NCBI RefSeq assembly: GCF_014138435.1
Contig: NZ_JACJIM010000004.1
Span: 310,001 to 374,000 of the forward strand
DNA from: Methylobacterium fujisawaense
GTDB lineage: Bacteria; Pseudomonadota; Alphaproteobacteria; Rhizobiales; Beijerinckiaceae
Length of the DNA stretch: 64,000 nt
Direction: 5' to 3'
A model generated the notes under the pieces. It searched no databases. It was not told the origin of the DNA and saw only the letters and a list, made by a program, of their open reading frames with translations. Shown piece by piece: positions 17,139 through 28,039 of the stretch; the first letter of the stretch is position 1; every line of letters starts with the position of its first letter. Made by a program: the position numbers and the translations under genes.

Positions 17139-17246
17139 GGACAACCTCGATTCGGTCCGCCGCAGATAGCAGGCTCAGGGAATCGGGCAATGCTTGGGCC
17201 GGGCCGCGGGGGCGTCCCGAGGGCCTCGCCCCCGCTTCCGGCTCCC

Positions 17247-19130
17247 CTACCGGTAGCCCTCAGCCTGCAGGGTGAACAGCTCGGCGTAGCGGCCGCGCCG
17301 CTCCATCAGGGCGGCGTGGCCGCCCTCCTCCAGGACCCGGCCGCCCTCCAGGACGAGGATGCGGTCGGCCATGCGCACGGTGGAGAAGCGGTGCGAGATC
17401 AGCACCGCCGTCCGCCCGGCCGACAATTCCCGGAACCGCGCGAAGACGTCGTGCTCGGCCCTCGCGTCGAGGGCCGCGGTCGGCTCGTCCAGGATCAGGA
17501 TCTCGGCCTCGCGCATGTAGGCCCGGGACAGCGCGACCTTCTGCCACTCGCCCCCGGAGAGGTCGAGGCCGCCGGCGAAGCGCTTGCCCAGGGGCTGGGC
17601 GTAGCCCTCGGGCAGGCGCTCGATCACCGGCGCCGCCAGCCCCCGGGCCGCCGCGGCCGCGATGCGCTCCGCGTCCCCGGCGGCCTCGATCCGGCCGACC
17701 GCGACGTTCTCGCCCGCCGTGAGGTCGAAGCGGACGAAGTCCTGGAAGATCGCCCCGATCCGCGCCCGCAGCTCGTCGAGGTCGTACGCGGTGAGCGGCA
17801 CCCCGTCGAGGAGCACCCGGCCCTCGTGCGGGTCGTAGAGCCGGGTCATCAGCTTGACGATCGTGGTCTTGCCGGCGCCGTTGCCGCCGACCAGCGCCAC
17901 CGTCTCCCCGGCGCGGATCGCGAAGGAGAGGTGGCGCAGCGCCCAGGCCTGCGTGCCCGGATAGCGGTAGCCGACATCCTCGAAGACCAGCCCCTCCCGG
18001 ATCGGGCGCGGCACCGGCACGGCCTGCACGGGCGAGCGGATCTGCGGGCGGATCGCGAAGAAGGAGTAGAAGTCGTCGAGGTACTGCGCCTGGCCGGTGA
18101 TCTGGGTCAGCCCGAGGAGCAGTCCCTCCAGGCCGCCGCGCAGGCGCTGGAAGGCGCCGGCCAGGAAGGCGAGATCGCCCACCGAGAAGGTGCCCGCCAC
18201 CGTCCGCCAGACGATCACCGCGTAGGCGGCGTAGTAGGCGAGCGTCCCGAGGCTCGCGAAGGCGAAGCCCCAGCCGGCCCGGGCGACGGCGAGGCTGCGG
18301 TTCTCGGCGAGCAGCCGGCGCGCCGCCGTCCCGTAGAGGCCGGTCAGGTAGTCCGAGAGGCCGAAGAGCTTGATCTCCTTGGCGGTCTCGACGCTGGCGC
18401 CGAGGTAGCGCAGGTAGTCGATCCGGCGGCGCTCCGGGCTGCGGATCCAGGCGAGGCGGTAGCCGGCCTTGGTGAAATGCCACTCGTTGAGGACCGCCGG
18501 GACCAGGGCGGCGGCGATCAGCACCACGAGCCAGGGCGTGAAGGCCGCGACGCCGATCGCCAGGGTCGCGAGGGTCAGGAGCCCCTGCAACTGGCCGAAC
18601 ACCGTCCCGATGAGCCCGGTGCGGCCGCTGACCTGCCGGCGCGCCCGCTCCAGCCGGTCCTGCTGGGCGCTGTCCTCGAACTGCGCGAGATCGAGGGCGG
18701 CGGCGTGCGCCATCAGCCGCAGGGAGGCGGCGTTGGCGTAGAGGTCGCCGATCAGGGTCTCGGTGAGGTTCGCGAGACGGCCGGTGAGGTCCGAGACCAG
18801 GGCGAGGCCGAATTCGGCCGCCACCAGCCCGGCGAGCCGGGCCCGGCCGGGATCGGCCAGCCAGTCCGCCAGCCCCGCCCCTGGCGCCGGCCGGGCATGC
18901 TCGGCCACGATCCCGTCGAGGATCAGCTTGGCGAGATACAGCATCAGGACCGGCAGGCAGGCCGCCACGAGGCGCAGCGACAGGCTCGCCGCGAGCAGGC
19001 GCGGGCTGGCGGCGGCGATCTCCCGGAACAGGGTCGGCAGGTAGCGCAGGGCGCCCAGGCGCTCCCCGAGCCGCTCGCCTAGGCGTGCGCCGAGCCTCGT
19101 CCGCGCGCTCATCCCCTGGGGATTGCTCAC
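17247..19130 (-). CDS. ABC transporter, fused permease and ATPase (exporter type)
   Basis: 627 residues: a transmembrane domain with about six helices (about 25-330) fused to a nucleotide-binding domain (about 360-610) with Walker A GGNGAGKTT, signature LSGGEWQ, Walker B ILILDEPTAALDA and the H-loop ISHRFS. This half-transporter layout forms homodimers that export lipids, peptides or drugs; the substrate is unknown. The start is GTG 19130, or ATG 19112 six residues later; neither has a clear ribosome site. It is divergent from the HhH protein gene, with only 50 AT-rich bases between. Confidence 0.9.
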   Translation of the reverse strand: MSNPQGMSARTRLGARLGERLGERLGALRYLPTLFREIAAASPRLLAASLSLRLVAACLPVLMLYLAKLILDGIVAEHARPAPGAGLADWLADPGRARLAGLVAAEFGLALVSDLTGRLANLTETLIGDLYANAASLRLMAHAAALDLAQFEDSAQQDRLERARRQVSGRTGLIGTVFGQLQGLLTLATLAIGVAAFTPWLVVLIAAALVPAVLNEWHFTKAGYRLAWIRSPERRRIDYLRYLGASVETAKEIKLFGLSDYLTGLYGTAARRLLAENRSLAVARAGWGFAFASLGTLAYYAAYAVIVWRTVAGTFSVGDLAFLAGAFQRLRGGLEGLLLGLTQITGQAQYLDDFYSFFAIRPQIRSPVQAVPVPRPIREGLVFEDVGYRYPGTQAWALRHLSFAIRAGETVALVGGNGAGKTTIVKLMTRLYDPHEGRVLLDGVPLTAYDLDELRARIGAIFQDFVRFDLTAGENVAVGRIEAAGDAERIAAAAARGLAAPVIERLPEGYAQPLGKRFAGGLDLSGGEWQKVALSRAYMREAEILILDEPTAALDARAEHDVFARFRELSAGRTAVLISHRFSTVRMADRILVLEGGRVLEEGGHAALMERRGRYAELFTLQAEGYR

Positions 19131-19180
19131 CGGATTTCGGACGTGGATTGGACGACGCGCAAAGACAGCATTAACTGTAG

Positions 19181-19798
19181 ATGCATATAGTTTTAATCCT
19201 CGTCGAGTGGTGCGTGCTCAGCGGTCCTGCAATCCTCAGAATTTCGGTCCTCCTCATCATTGCCGGCATACTCGCGGCGGTGGTGCAGGTCCTGTTGCCG
19301 GGCCCGGCGCCCGGACCGGTATCCCCGCCTGCGCCCTCGGCACCGGCGGTTCCCGAACCCTCGACGGCCCCGCCGCCCGCGCCGGCACCCGCCCCGTCCG
19401 CCCCGTCCGCGGCGGTCGAGCCCGCGCCTTCGCAGCCCGCGCCTGCGCAGCCCGGCAAGGCCCCGGCGCCCGCCGCGCCGTTACAGATGCCGTCCGACGC
19501 GATGGCGGTTCCCGCCGACCCTCCGGCCCCGCAGGCGGCGCCTCAACCGCAGGGCGAGGACGCGGCCGGTCAGGCCGAGGTCGAGCGGGCGGAGGACAGC
19601 GCCGGGCCCCGGGCCCTGGCCGTGGTCGATCTCAACACGGCCTCCGTGGCGGATCTCAACCGCCTGCGTGGCGGCGGCGCCATCGGCCGGGCGATCGTTG
19701 CCAAGCGGCCCTACACCGCGGTGGAGCAGCTGCTGTCGAAGCGGGTGCTCAGCCGGTCGGTCTACGAGAAGATCAAGGATCAGGTGACGGTGCGGTGA
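19181..19798 (+). CDS. Membrane-anchored helix-hairpin-helix protein with Pro/Ala linker
   Basis: 205 residues. A single N-terminal helix (about 15-40, ISVLLIIAGILAAVVQVLL) is followed by about 110 residues very rich in Pro and Ala and then a C-terminal helix-hairpin-helix (about 150-203: DLNTASVADLNRLRGGG, then YTAVEQLLSKRVLSRSVYEKI). The tail resembles the ComEA/T2SK-like HhH fold, which in ComEA binds incoming DNA outside the membrane. A spacer on a membrane anchor suits reaching across periplasm or wall. DNA binding is not shown here. The start ATG 19181 lies in a short AT-rich patch. Confidence 0.75.
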   Translation: MHIVLILVEWCVLSGPAILRISVLLIIAGILAAVVQVLLPGPAPGPVSPPAPSAPAVPEPSTAPPPAPAPAPSAPSAAVEPAPSQPAPAQPGKAPAPAAPLQMPSDAMAVPADPPAPQAAPQPQGEDAAGQAEVERAEDSAGPRALAVVDLNTASVADLNRLRGGGAIGRAIVAKRPYTAVEQLLSKRVLSRSVYEKIKDQVTVR

Positions 19799-20026
19799 GG
19801 CGGCCGCGGCCGGCCCGGTGTCACGTGGTGTCGTCCGGGCTCGCCCCTGTCCCGGGCGCGTGCGACGCCAGCGGATGGCGGCCCGGGATCCCGCGCCGGA
19901 CGTCGCGAAGCGTCCGCCCGAAACGCGCAGGCCCGTTCCGCCGCGCTTCGTCTGCCGGATCCCGGATCGCCGTCCACGGCGTTCCGGGCGTCCGGGAAGA
20001 GGGGTGCGTCCCGGGGGCGCCGGCCC

Positions 20027-21268
<1,242 letters not shown>

Positions 21269-21410
21269 GGGACGGGTCCTGCGGTCGCTGGGGTCGATCT
21301 GTTGCGGGTGCGTAGACCCATGCGGGCGCGGCTGCAATGCGGCGTCCCGCCCGCGTAACCGGTTCGGGCCACGGGGCGAACACCCTGTTGGTTTCCGGCA
21401 GGAGGATAGA

Positions 21411-22127
21411 ATGGCACATCGCGATCGAATCCGCACGCTCCTCGGGGCCGCCCTCGGGCTCGGACTCGCAGGGGCCGTCCTGCTCCCCCGGCTTCCGGCC
21501 TTCGCCGAGGAAGCGCCCCGGCGCCTGCCGGAGGCCGCGACCCGCTCCGCCGAGCCGCCGGGGCCGCGCGTCGCGGTGTTCGCCGGCGGCTGCTTCTGGG
21601 GCGTGCAGGGGGTGTTCCAGCACCTGCGCGGCGTGAGCAATGCGGTGTCGGGCTATGCCGGCGGCACCCGTGCGGAGGCCGATTACCGGACGGTGAGCGG
21701 CGGCGGGACCGGCCATGCGGAGGCGGTCTCGGTCACCTACGACCCGGCCGCGATCCGCTACGACGAGCTCCTGCGGATCTTCTTCTCGGTGGCCCTCGAC
21801 CCGACCCAGGTGGATCGCCAGGGGCCCGATACCGGGCACCAGTACCGCTCGGCCCTGTTCCCGCAGGATGCCGAGCAGGCGCGGGTGGCGAAGGCCTACA
21901 TCGCCCAGCTCGACGCGGCCAAGGCCTATGCGCGGCCGGTCGCCACCCGGATCGAGCCGGCGGCCGCGTTCTACCCGGCCGAGGGTTACCACCAGGACTT
22001 CATGGCCCTGCATCCCGACCACCCGTACATCGCCGCCTACGATGCGCCGAAGCTGGAGGCGCTGCGCAGCCTGTTCCCGGAGCGGACGGCGGCGCAGCCG
22101 GTTCTGGTCAACCGCCCGCCGGCCTGA
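21411..22127 (+). CDS. msrA: Peptide methionine (S)-sulfoxide reductase, exported
   Basis: 238 residues. The N-terminal signal peptide (about 1-31) indicates a periplasmic MsrA, which repairs oxidised methionines in envelope proteins. The catalytic motif GGCFWG puts the nucleophile at Cys61; GTGHAEAV and the [18 protein letters not shown] segment are also MsrA signatures. No C-terminal resolving cysteine is visible, so regeneration probably needs another thiol. A near-perfect ribosome site (AGGAGG, 21400-21405) precedes ATG 21411. Its end nearly touches the convergent tyrC. Confidence 0.94.
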   Translation: MAHRDRIRTLLGAALGLGLAGAVLLPRLPAFAEEAPRRLPEAATRSAEPPGPRVAVFAGGCFWGVQGVFQHLRGVSNAVSGYAGGTRAEADYRTVSGGGTGHAEAVSVTYDPAAIRYDELLRIFFSVALDPTQVDRQGPDTGHQYRSALFPQDAEQARVAKAYIAQLDAAKAYARPVATRIEPAAAFYPAEGYHQDFMALHPDHPYIAAYDAPKLEALRSLFPERTAAQPVLVNRPPA

Positions 22128-22149
22128 GCGGGCGGCCCGGCGCGGTCCG

Positions 22150-23094
22150 CTATTCCTCCGGTGGCCGCGGCCGGCCGAAATCCGGGGCTGCGGTCTCCTG
22201 GCCCTGCGCCACGATGCTGCGCCGGATCGCCCGGGTGCGGGTGAACATCGCGTGGAGCGCGTCGCCGTCACCCCAGCGCACCGCCTTGGCGAGCGCCGAC
22301 AGGTCCTCGTTGAACCGTCCGAGCATCTCCAGCACCGCCTCGCGGTTGTTGAGGAAGATGTCCCGCCACATGGTCGGGTCGGAGGCGGCGATGCGGGTGA
22401 AGTCGCGGAATCCGCTGGCCGAGAACTTGATCACCTCGGACTGCGTCGCCGATTCGAGGTCCGCGGCGGTGCCGACGATGTTGTAGGCGATCAGGTGCGG
22501 CAGGTGGCTGGTGATCGCCAGCACGTGGTCGTGGTGCTCGGCGCTCATCGTCTCGACATTGGCGCCCATCCCCGCCCACAGGGCGCGGACGGTCTCGACC
22601 GCCGCCGGATCGGTGCCCTCGGGCGGGGTCAGGATGCACCAGCGGCCCTGGAACAGGGTCGCGAAGCCCGCATCCGGCCCCGAGAACTCGGTTCCGGCGA
22701 TCGGGTGGCCGGGGACCAGGGCGACGCCCTCGGGCAGGTGCGGCCGGATCGCCGCCACCACGGCGCCCTTCACCGAGCCGACATCCGACACGATCGCGCC
22801 GGCTTTCAGATGCGGCATCATCTCGGCCGCCGCGGCGCCGATGGCGCCCACCGGCACGCACAGGATCACGAGGTCGGTGTCGGCCGCGCCCTCCGCCGGG
22901 TCGCCCGTGACCGCGTCGGCGATGCCGAGTCCGCGCACCCGGTCGCGCACGGCCTCGTCCCGGTCGACGGCCACGATGGTGCGGGCGAGCCCGTAGCGGC
23001 GCGCCGCCCGGGCGATCGAGGATCCGATCAGCCCGAGGCCGACGATGGCGAGACGGTCGACGGCGGGCCTCTCGGCCTTGAGCGCCTCAGGCAT
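22150..23094 (-). CDS. tyrC: Prephenate/arogenate dehydrogenase
   Basis: 314 residues: an NAD(P)-binding Rossmann domain with [15 protein letters not shown] (about 19-33), and a helical dehydrogenase domain with the conserved [11 protein letters not shown] (about 127-137) and [12 protein letters not shown] (about 205). The reaction is oxidative decarboxylation on the way to tyrosine; whether prephenate or arogenate is preferred is not certain from sequence. ATG 23094 lies inside hisC, an 8-base overlap. The hisC-tyrC pair is conserved in Alphaproteobacteria. Confidence 0.92.
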   Translation of the reverse strand: MPEALKAERPAVDRLAIVGLGLIGSSIARAARRYGLARTIVAVDRDEAVRDRVRGLGIADAVTGDPAEGAADTDLVILCVPVGAIGAAAAEMMPHLKAGAIVSDVGSVKGAVVAAIRPHLPEGVALVPGHPIAGTEFSGPDAGFATLFQGRWCILTPPEGTDPAAVETVRALWAGMGANVETMSAEHHDHVLAITSHLPHLIAYNIVGTAADLESATQSEVIKFSASGFRDFTRIAASDPTMWRDIFLNNREAVLEMLGRFNEDLSALAKAVRWGDGDALHAMFTRTRAIRRSIVAQGQETAAPDFGRPRPPEE

Positions 23095-24214
23095 GGGTGC
23101 TCCCCTGGGCGCCACGCACGAAGTCGCCGAGCGCCGCCAGGAAGGCCGTGTTCGCCTCGGCGCCGGCCACCGTCACCCGCAGGGCGTTGGGCAGGCCGTA
23201 GGCGGTGACCCGGCGGGTGATGAGGCCGCGCTCGGTCAGGAACGCGTCGGCATCCGCCGCCGAGCGGCCGGGCGCGTCGGGGAAGTGGATCAGCAGGAAG
23301 TTCGCGACGCTCGGCGTGACCGTGAGGCCGAGCGCCCGGGCGCCCTCGGTGAGCTTCGGCAGCCACTCGGCGTTGTGGGCGGCGGCGGCGGCCATGTGCG
23401 CCTCGTCGGCGATGGCGGCCGAGCCCGCGGCGATCGCCGGCCCCGAGACGTTGAACGGCCCCCGGATCCGGTTGACCGCGTCCGCCACGTGCGACGGCGC
23501 GACCATCCAGCCGATCCGCACGGCGGCCAGCCCGTGGATCTTCGAGAAGGTGCGGGTCATCACCACGTTCTCGGCTTCGAGCGCGAGTTCGAGCCCGGCC
23601 GAGTAGTCGTTCGCCCGGACGTATTCGGCATAGGCGCCGTCGATCACCAGCAGCACGTGCGGCGGCAGGCCGGCGTGGAGGCGGCGGATCTCGTCGAAGG
23701 GCAGGTAGGTGCCGGTCGGGTTGTTGGGGTTCGTGACGTAGACGATCCGCGTCCGGTCCGTGACCCGGGCCAGGATCGCGTCGACGTCCACGGTGAGGTC
23801 GCGCTCGGGCGCCACCACCGGCTCGCCCCCCGAGGCCAGGATGGCGATCCGGTACACGAGGAAGCCGTGCTCCGAGTAGATACCCTCGGTGCCCGGCCCG
23901 GCATACGCGTAGGCCAGCAGCGAGAGCAGCTCGTCCGATCCCGCCCCGCAGACGATCCGCTCGGGATCGAGCCCGTAGCGCCTGGCGATGGCGGTGCGCA
24001 GCGCCGTGGCGCGCCCGTCCGGGTAGGTCTCGAGCTTGGCGGTCGCCGCGTGGAGGGCGGCGAGCGCCGCGGGGCTCGCGCCGAGGGGCGTCTCGTTGGA
24101 GGAGAGCTTGTAGACCGTGCCGCCGCCGGGCCGCCCGCTCTTGCCGGGCACGTAGGTGTCGATCGCCAGGACGCCGGGGCGCGGTTCCGGACGGGCGGGG
24201 CGGAGGGCGGACAT
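23087..24214 (-). CDS. hisC: Histidinol-phosphate / aromatic aminotransferase
   Basis: 375 residues, fold type I PLP aminotransferase. The PLP lysine is Lys225 in [18 protein letters not shown] (about 161-168) and LSSNETPLG (about 37) are HisC motifs. It transfers the amino group of glutamate to imidazole-acetol phosphate. Its overlap with the prephenate/arogenate dehydrogenase gene suggests it may also act on prephenate or other aromatic keto acids, as many HisC proteins do. The ATG at 24214 follows a 478-base non-coding stretch. Confidence 0.92.
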   Translation of the reverse strand: MSALRPARPEPRPGVLAIDTYVPGKSGRPGGGTVYKLSSNETPLGASPAALAALHAATAKLETYPDGRATALRTAIARRYGLDPERIVCGAGSDELLSLLAYAYAGPGTEGIYSEHGFLVYRIAILASGGEPVVAPERDLTVDVDAILARVTDRTRIVYVTNPNNPTGTYLPFDEIRRLHAGLPPHVLLVIDGAYAEYVRANDYSAGLELALEAENVVMTRTFSKIHGLAAVRIGWMVAPSHVADAVNRIRGPFNVSGPAIAAGSAAIADEAHMAAAAAHNAEWLPKLTEGARALGLTVTPSVANFLLIHFPDAPGRSAADADAFLTERGLITRRVTAYGLPNALRVTVAGAEANTAFLAALGDFVRGAQGSTHA

Positions 24215-24692
24215 TGCGGTGCGACTCGGGATGCGCGGGGTTCGGTCGGTTCCGCGTCCGTCTACAGCATTTCCTTTGCCGGTGAACCCGGGCCCGCTTC
24301 AGGGGCGCCGGTCCCGGTGAGCGCCCGGATATCCTGAGGCGCAATCACGCAGCCCGGGGCGCCACGCCGGTCGCGCGCCGCCTCGATCCGATCCCGGCGG
24401 GACTCGTGATCCGGGTTCGAGGCTGCACGCCGCGGCGAGGGAAGGCGCGTGGCGTGGCCATTGGTCATGGGATGCGCCGGTCCCGCCGCGTCCGGCAGAC
24501 CGAGTTCCGCAGGCCGGGGCCACCCGATCCGAGCCCTGTCCCGACCCGGGCGCTCCCGACCGCGCCGACGATTCGAGACGGACCCGATCCGGGATGGATC
24601 GGACGGCGCTGCGGCGTCTTGTACGCCCGCACGAAGTCATGGCTCAATGCCGGCGCTCCGCCGGCAGGCGCCCCATGCGAAGGACCCCATTC
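24215..24692. other. Non-coding stretch between hisC and the DUF1488-like gene
   Basis: 478 bases between divergent genes. It must hold the hisC promoter on the minus strand and that of the small plus-strand gene. I find no clear promoter, repeat, terminator or RNA structure, and frames in it have the look of chance open frames in GC-rich DNA. Confidence 0.5.
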
Positions 24693-24989
24693 ATGCCCCT
24701 CGAACGATACCTGGACGGCGGCGCCCACATCCTCCCCGCCGACGACACGCTGATCCGCTTCGGCATGACCAACGGCCAGCGGGTGATCGCGGTCGAGGTC
24801 CCGATCCCCGTGCTGCGTCAGCAATTCGGCGGCGGGGCCGACCTCGCGCCCCTGGAGCTGTTCGCCCGCAACCAGGCGGTGATCGAGGCCGCGGCGAGCC
24901 AGGCCTACGACCGGACCGAGACCCCGAACGATCTCCTGGATCTGGGGCCCGAGGATTTCGACACCCGGCCCGCCTCGGCCAAGCTCTGA
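24693..24989 (+). CDS. Small DUF1488-like hypothetical protein
   Basis: 98 residues, acidic. The pattern DTLIRFGMTNGQRVIAVEV followed by a helical stretch ending FARNQAVIEAAASQAYDR resembles the DUF1488 fold (a short sheet plus a helix with a terminal acidic/aromatic pattern); the match is by eye and function is unknown. ATG 24693 is preceded by AAGGA about 8 bases upstream. Longer in-frame starts add an arginine-rich stretch with no protein-like features. Confidence 0.65.
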   Translation: MPLERYLDGGAHILPADDTLIRFGMTNGQRVIAVEVPIPVLRQQFGGGADLAPLELFARNQAVIEAAASQAYDRTETPNDLLDLGPEDFDTRPASAKL

Positions 24990-25147
24990 ACGGCAAGCTC
25001 TGACGGGCTCGATCCATCCGGGCGCGCCGCGGCAAATCGGCGACGCGCAAATGCCGCGGGGCACTCGCCACGTTTCGGCCTGTTGAACCCGGAGAACGGG
25101 GGCGCGTCGGGCGTGCCGCGCCCTGCATGCGCCTGGATGGATCGACG

Positions 25148-25315
25148 ATGCCCGGTGACCTGATCCCCTGCAGCCTGTTCCTGATCGGGATCCTCGTTTC
25201 GCTCGCCGCGGATTGTCGCCTGCGCCGTGTCGAGCCGGCGCCCTGGGCCAACGGCTGCATCACGGCCGCCGGGGCCGCCCTGGTCTTCGCGGCCTGCGCG
25301 GCTGCGATGCGCTGA
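25148..25315 (+). CDS. Small two-helix membrane protein, first of a tandem pair
   Basis: 55 residues with hydrophobic segments at about 6-22 and 36-53. The N-terminal part LIPCSLFLIGILVSLAA aligns with the next gene's LIGCGLVLTGILIESAA, so the two look like diverged tandem copies. ATG 25148 is preferred over ATG 25127 because it starts just before the first helix. No known family recognised. Confidence 0.5.
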   Translation: MPGDLIPCSLFLIGILVSLAADCRLRRVEPAPWANGCITAAGAALVFAACAAAMR

Positions 25316-25397
25316 GGAACCGCCAGCCCCAGGACGCACTTTCCCACCGGCAATCAGGCGCCGCGCCAGGACGTGCGGCCGGCTGGGCGAGGGATTC

Positions 25398-25577
25398 ATG
25401 GTTTCGATGCAGGCCCTGATCGGCTGCGGTCTCGTTCTCACCGGGATATTGATCGAAAGTGCTGCGAGCCGTCACTGGCGGGCGGGCGTCGGCGCGGATC
25501 GGCTGGATGCCCGCGCCGCCCTCGCCCTCGGCCTTCCGGCCCTGGGACTGGCCGTGATGGCCGCGCCGCTCGCGTGA
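25398..25577 (+). CDS. Small two-helix membrane protein, second of a tandem pair
   Basis: 59 residues; helix one at about 5-21 shares L-I-x-C-x-L-x-L-x-G-I-L with the gene 80 bases upstream, helix two at about 40-57. The linker between helices is longer and basic. Start ATG 25398, with ATG 25407 three codons later also possible. Function unknown; listed because the shared pattern makes chance translation less likely. Confidence 0.5.
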   Translation: MVSMQALIGCGLVLTGILIESAASRHWRAGVGADRLDARAALALGLPALGLAVMAAPLA

Positions 25578-25702
25578 GCGGCATCCCCTGCGGCGGCACG
25601 GCCCCGTTCCCGGGATCCTGCGTGTCCGGGCGCACCGTCGCGGCCGCCTGCCCGCCGTAGACCTGCGCCATCGCGACGACAGCGCGCGATGGAGGTGTCG
25701 AG

Positions 25703-25864
25703 ATGAGCGTCGTTCTCAACTTCGTCCTGGACGGTGCGGCCGGCTTGGTCGAACCCGCATGGCTGCGCGCGCAACGCGCCGTGACCGGCGCCTCGGCGAC
25801 CGAGATCCGGACGCGCGCGTCCGGTTGGACATCCGGCGTCCCCGACGGGCAAGACCCCGCCTGA
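25703..25864 (+). CDS. Hypothetical 53-residue protein
   Basis: A short open frame (MSVVLNFVLDGAAGL...) with a strong ribosome site GGAGG (25691-25695) seven bases before ATG 25703. It has no signal peptide, membrane helix or known domain. The ribosome site is the main support. It lies 157 bases before metX and could be an upstream gene of that operon or a spurious frame. Confidence 0.4.
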   Translation: MSVVLNFVLDGAAGLVEPAWLRAQRAVTGASATEIRTRASGWTSGVPDGQDPA

Positions 25865-26021
25865 GTAACCCGGCGGCGGCCGCCGGCCTGTGCGCGTTGA
25901 CGCTCGGGCCCCCGCGCATTACCTCCGCAGGGCTGGCCGCGTCGGGCGAGTGCGGCGCGTCTGGCGGCACGATGCTCTCCCGGTTCGGATCCGAACGGAT
26001 ACACGGTCGTCGCGACCCGCC

Positions 26022-27227
26022 ATGGACACCCAACCGGACACGGCCCTGAGGCCGGACCCGATCGACGAGCCGGCACGGCGCGCGTCCGAGCGCTCGCAGG
26101 CGCTCGACCCGAAGAGCCCGGTGGCGCGGTTTTCCGCGGACACGCCGCTGCTCACCGATGCGGGCATCGAACTCGCCCCGTTCCAGATCGCCTACCAGAC
26201 CGCCGGCACCCTCAACGCCGCGCGCTCGAACGCGGTCCTCATCTGCCACGCGCTCACCGGCGACCAGTATTTCGCCCACACCCACCCGGTGACCGGCAAG
26301 CCCGGCTGGTGGGAGACCCTGGTCGGCCCCGGCAAGCCGATCGACACGGACCGCTACTTCGTCGTCTGCTCGAACGTCATCGGCTCCTGCATGGGCTCCA
26401 CCGGGCCGGCCTCGATCGACCCGGCGACGGGGCGGCCCTACGGGCTGAACTTCCCGCTGGTCACGATCCGCGACATGGTCCGCGCCCAACTGATGCTGCT
26501 GGAGCACCTGGGCATCCACGACCTCTTCCTGTGCATCGGCGGCTCGATGGGGGGGATGCAGGTGCTGCAATGGGCGGCCCTCTATCCCGAGCGCGTCTTC
26601 GCCGCGATGCCGATCGCCACGGGCCCCCGCCATTCGGCGCAGAACATCGCCTTCCACGAGGTCGGCCGGCAGGCGATCATGGCCGATCCGGCCTGGGCGG
26701 ACGGGCGCTACCTCGAGGCGGGCACGCGGCCCGCCAAGGGCTTGGGCGTCGCCCGGATGGGCGCGCACATCACCTATCTCTCCGAGCCGGCGTTGCATCG
26801 CAAGTTCGGCCGCCGGTTCCAGGGCGGATCGGCGCCGACCTTCTCGTTCAACGCCGACTTCCAGATCGAGAGCTATCTGCGTCACCAGGGCCTGAGCTTC
26901 GTCGAGCGGTTCGACGCCAACGCCTACCTCTACCTGACCCGGGCGATGGACTATTTCGACCTCGCCGAGGACCATGGCGGCGTGCTCGCCAACGCCTTCC
27001 GGGGGACGAAGACGCGCTTCTGCGTGATCTCCTTCACGTCGGACTGGCTGTTCCCGACCCGCGATTCCCGGGCGATCGTCCATGCGCTGAACGCCGCCGC
27101 GGCGCCGGTCGCCTTCGTGGAGGTCGAGAGCGACAAGGGCCACGACGCCTTCCTGCTCGACGAGCCGGCGATGTTCTCGGCCGCCCGCGGCTTCATCGAC
27201 GCCGCCGCCCGGGCGCGCGGCCTGTGA
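26022..27227 (+). CDS. metX: Homoserine O-acetyltransferase
   Basis: 401 residues of the alpha/beta-hydrolase fold. MetX acylates homoserine from acetyl-CoA (or succinyl-CoA in some lineages) to enter methionine synthesis. The catalytic nucleophile is Ser175 in GGSMGG; the Asp is in SDWLFP and the His in DKGHDAFL near the C-terminus. Long signature [14 protein letters not shown] (about 122-135). ATG 26022 is used; the frame runs upstream without family similarity. Its TGA overlaps the metW GTG (4 bases). I could not see a SAM-II riboswitch in the leader. Confidence 0.95.
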   Translation: MDTQPDTALRPDPIDEPARRASERSQALDPKSPVARFSADTPLLTDAGIELAPFQIAYQTAGTLNAARSNAVLICHALTGDQYFAHTHPVTGKPGWWETLVGPGKPIDTDRYFVVCSNVIGSCMGSTGPASIDPATGRPYGLNFPLVTIRDMVRAQLMLLEHLGIHDLFLCIGGSMGGMQVLQWAALYPERVFAAMPIATGPRHSAQNIAFHEVGRQAIMADPAWADGRYLEAGTRPAKGLGVARMGAHITYLSEPALHRKFGRRFQGGSAPTFSFNADFQIESYLRHQGLSFVERFDANAYLYLTRAMDYFDLAEDHGGVLANAFRGTKTRFCVISFTSDWLFPTRDSRAIVHALNAAAAPVAFVEVESDKGHDAFLLDEPAMFSAARGFIDAAARARGL

Positions 27228-28039
27228 GCGGCGGGTCCGGCAAGATGATGTTCGGCAAGCTGCCCCTGCGCAAGCACGCTCTGGGCAAGCACGCCCTGGG
27301 CAAGCACGCCCTGGGCAAGCACGCCCTGGGCAAGCATTCCATGGGCAAGCATTCCCTCGGACAGGCCCCGCACGGCGCGCCCTGGGAGAGCGCGGACGCC
27401 CTCCCCCATGCCGGCGAGGGCAACGGCGCCCGGGTCGACCATATCGTCGTGCTCGGCCTCGTGCCGGCGGGCGCCCGGGTCCTCGACATCGGCTGCGGCG
27501 ACGGCTCGCTGCTGGCGCTGCTGCGCGACCGCCGGGGCATCGACGGGCGCGGGATCGAATTGTCCCGCGAGGGCGTGAATGCGTGCCTCGCCCGGGGCCT
27601 GTCGGTGATCCAGGGCGATGCCGACACCGACCTCGCCAACTACCCGGACGGCGCCTTCGACGTGGTGGTCCTGTCCCAGACCATCCAGGCGACCCGCAAC
27701 CCCCGGGTGGTGCTGGAGCACCTGCTGCGCATCGGCCGGCAGGTGATCATCTCGTTCCCGAATTTCGGGCACTGGCGCGTGCGGTCCGAACTCGCCTTCC
27801 GCGGGCGCATGCCGGTCACCGAGATCATGCCGGACGCGTGGTGGGAGACCCCCAACATCCACCATTGCACGATCCGCGACTTCGTCGGCCTGTGCCGCCT
27901 GATCGGCGCCCGGATCGAGCACGCGACGGCGCTCGACGCCCGCGGCAGGCCGATGCGGTTCTCCATGCCCTGGTGGGTCTGGAACCTGTTCGGCGCGCAG
28001 GGCGTGTTCCTGCTCCGCCGCGAGGACGCCGGAAGCTAG
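27224..28039 (+). CDS. metW: Methionine biosynthesis protein MetW with Lys-rich repeat N-terminus
   Basis: 271 residues by the coupled GTG 27224. The core (about 66-271) is a SAM-methyltransferase-like Met[19 protein letters not shown], then [26 protein letters not shown] and [11 protein letters not shown]. MetW works with MetX to raise homoserine acylation activity. Normal MetW begins just before the core; here about 65 extra residues include eight five-residue repeats K-x-x-x-G/R (27242-27361). ATG 27245 is an alternative start inside the repeats. Whether the extension is translated is unproven, but the frame is clean and overlaps metX. Confidence 0.88.
   Translation: MSGGSGKMMFGKLPLRKHALGKHALGKHALGKHALGKHSMGKHSLGQAPHGAPWESADALPHAGEGNGARVDHIVVLGLVPAGARVLDIGCGDGSLLALLRDRRGIDGRGIELSREGVNACLARGLSVIQGDADTDLANYPDGAFDVVVLSQTIQATRNPRVVLEHLLRIGRQVIISFPNFGHWRVRSELAFRGRMPVTEIMPDAWWETPNIHHCTIRDFVGLCRLIGARIEHATALDARGRPMRFSMPWWVWNLFGAQGVFLLRREDAGS
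27242..27361 (+). repeat. In-frame 15-bp tandem repeat at the 5' end of metW
   Basis: Eight 15-base units encoding [15 protein letters not shown] four times, KHSMG and KHSLG. Units 4-6 (27287-27331) are identical copies of AAGCACGCCCTGGGC and unit 3 differs by one base; the outer units are degenerate. The array keeps the frame of metW. Identical inner units point to recent slippage or unequal crossover. Confidence 0.9.

Noticed and set aside
16035-19082. Very long plus-strand open frame (about 1015 codons) opposite eipB and the ABC exporter; similar ones at 9309-11837, 35367-37901 and 49798-51876.
   Set aside because: They mirror well-supported genes on the other strand and read as His/Arg/Gly/Asp-rich chance products of GC-rich codon bias, with no motifs.
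25865-26021. Possible SAM-II riboswitch before metX.
   Set aside because: The leader lacks the conserved pairing and core bases expected; no match by eye.
27242-27361. Repeat array at metW as a CRISPR.
   Set aside because: Units are contiguous without spacers and keep the reading frame.
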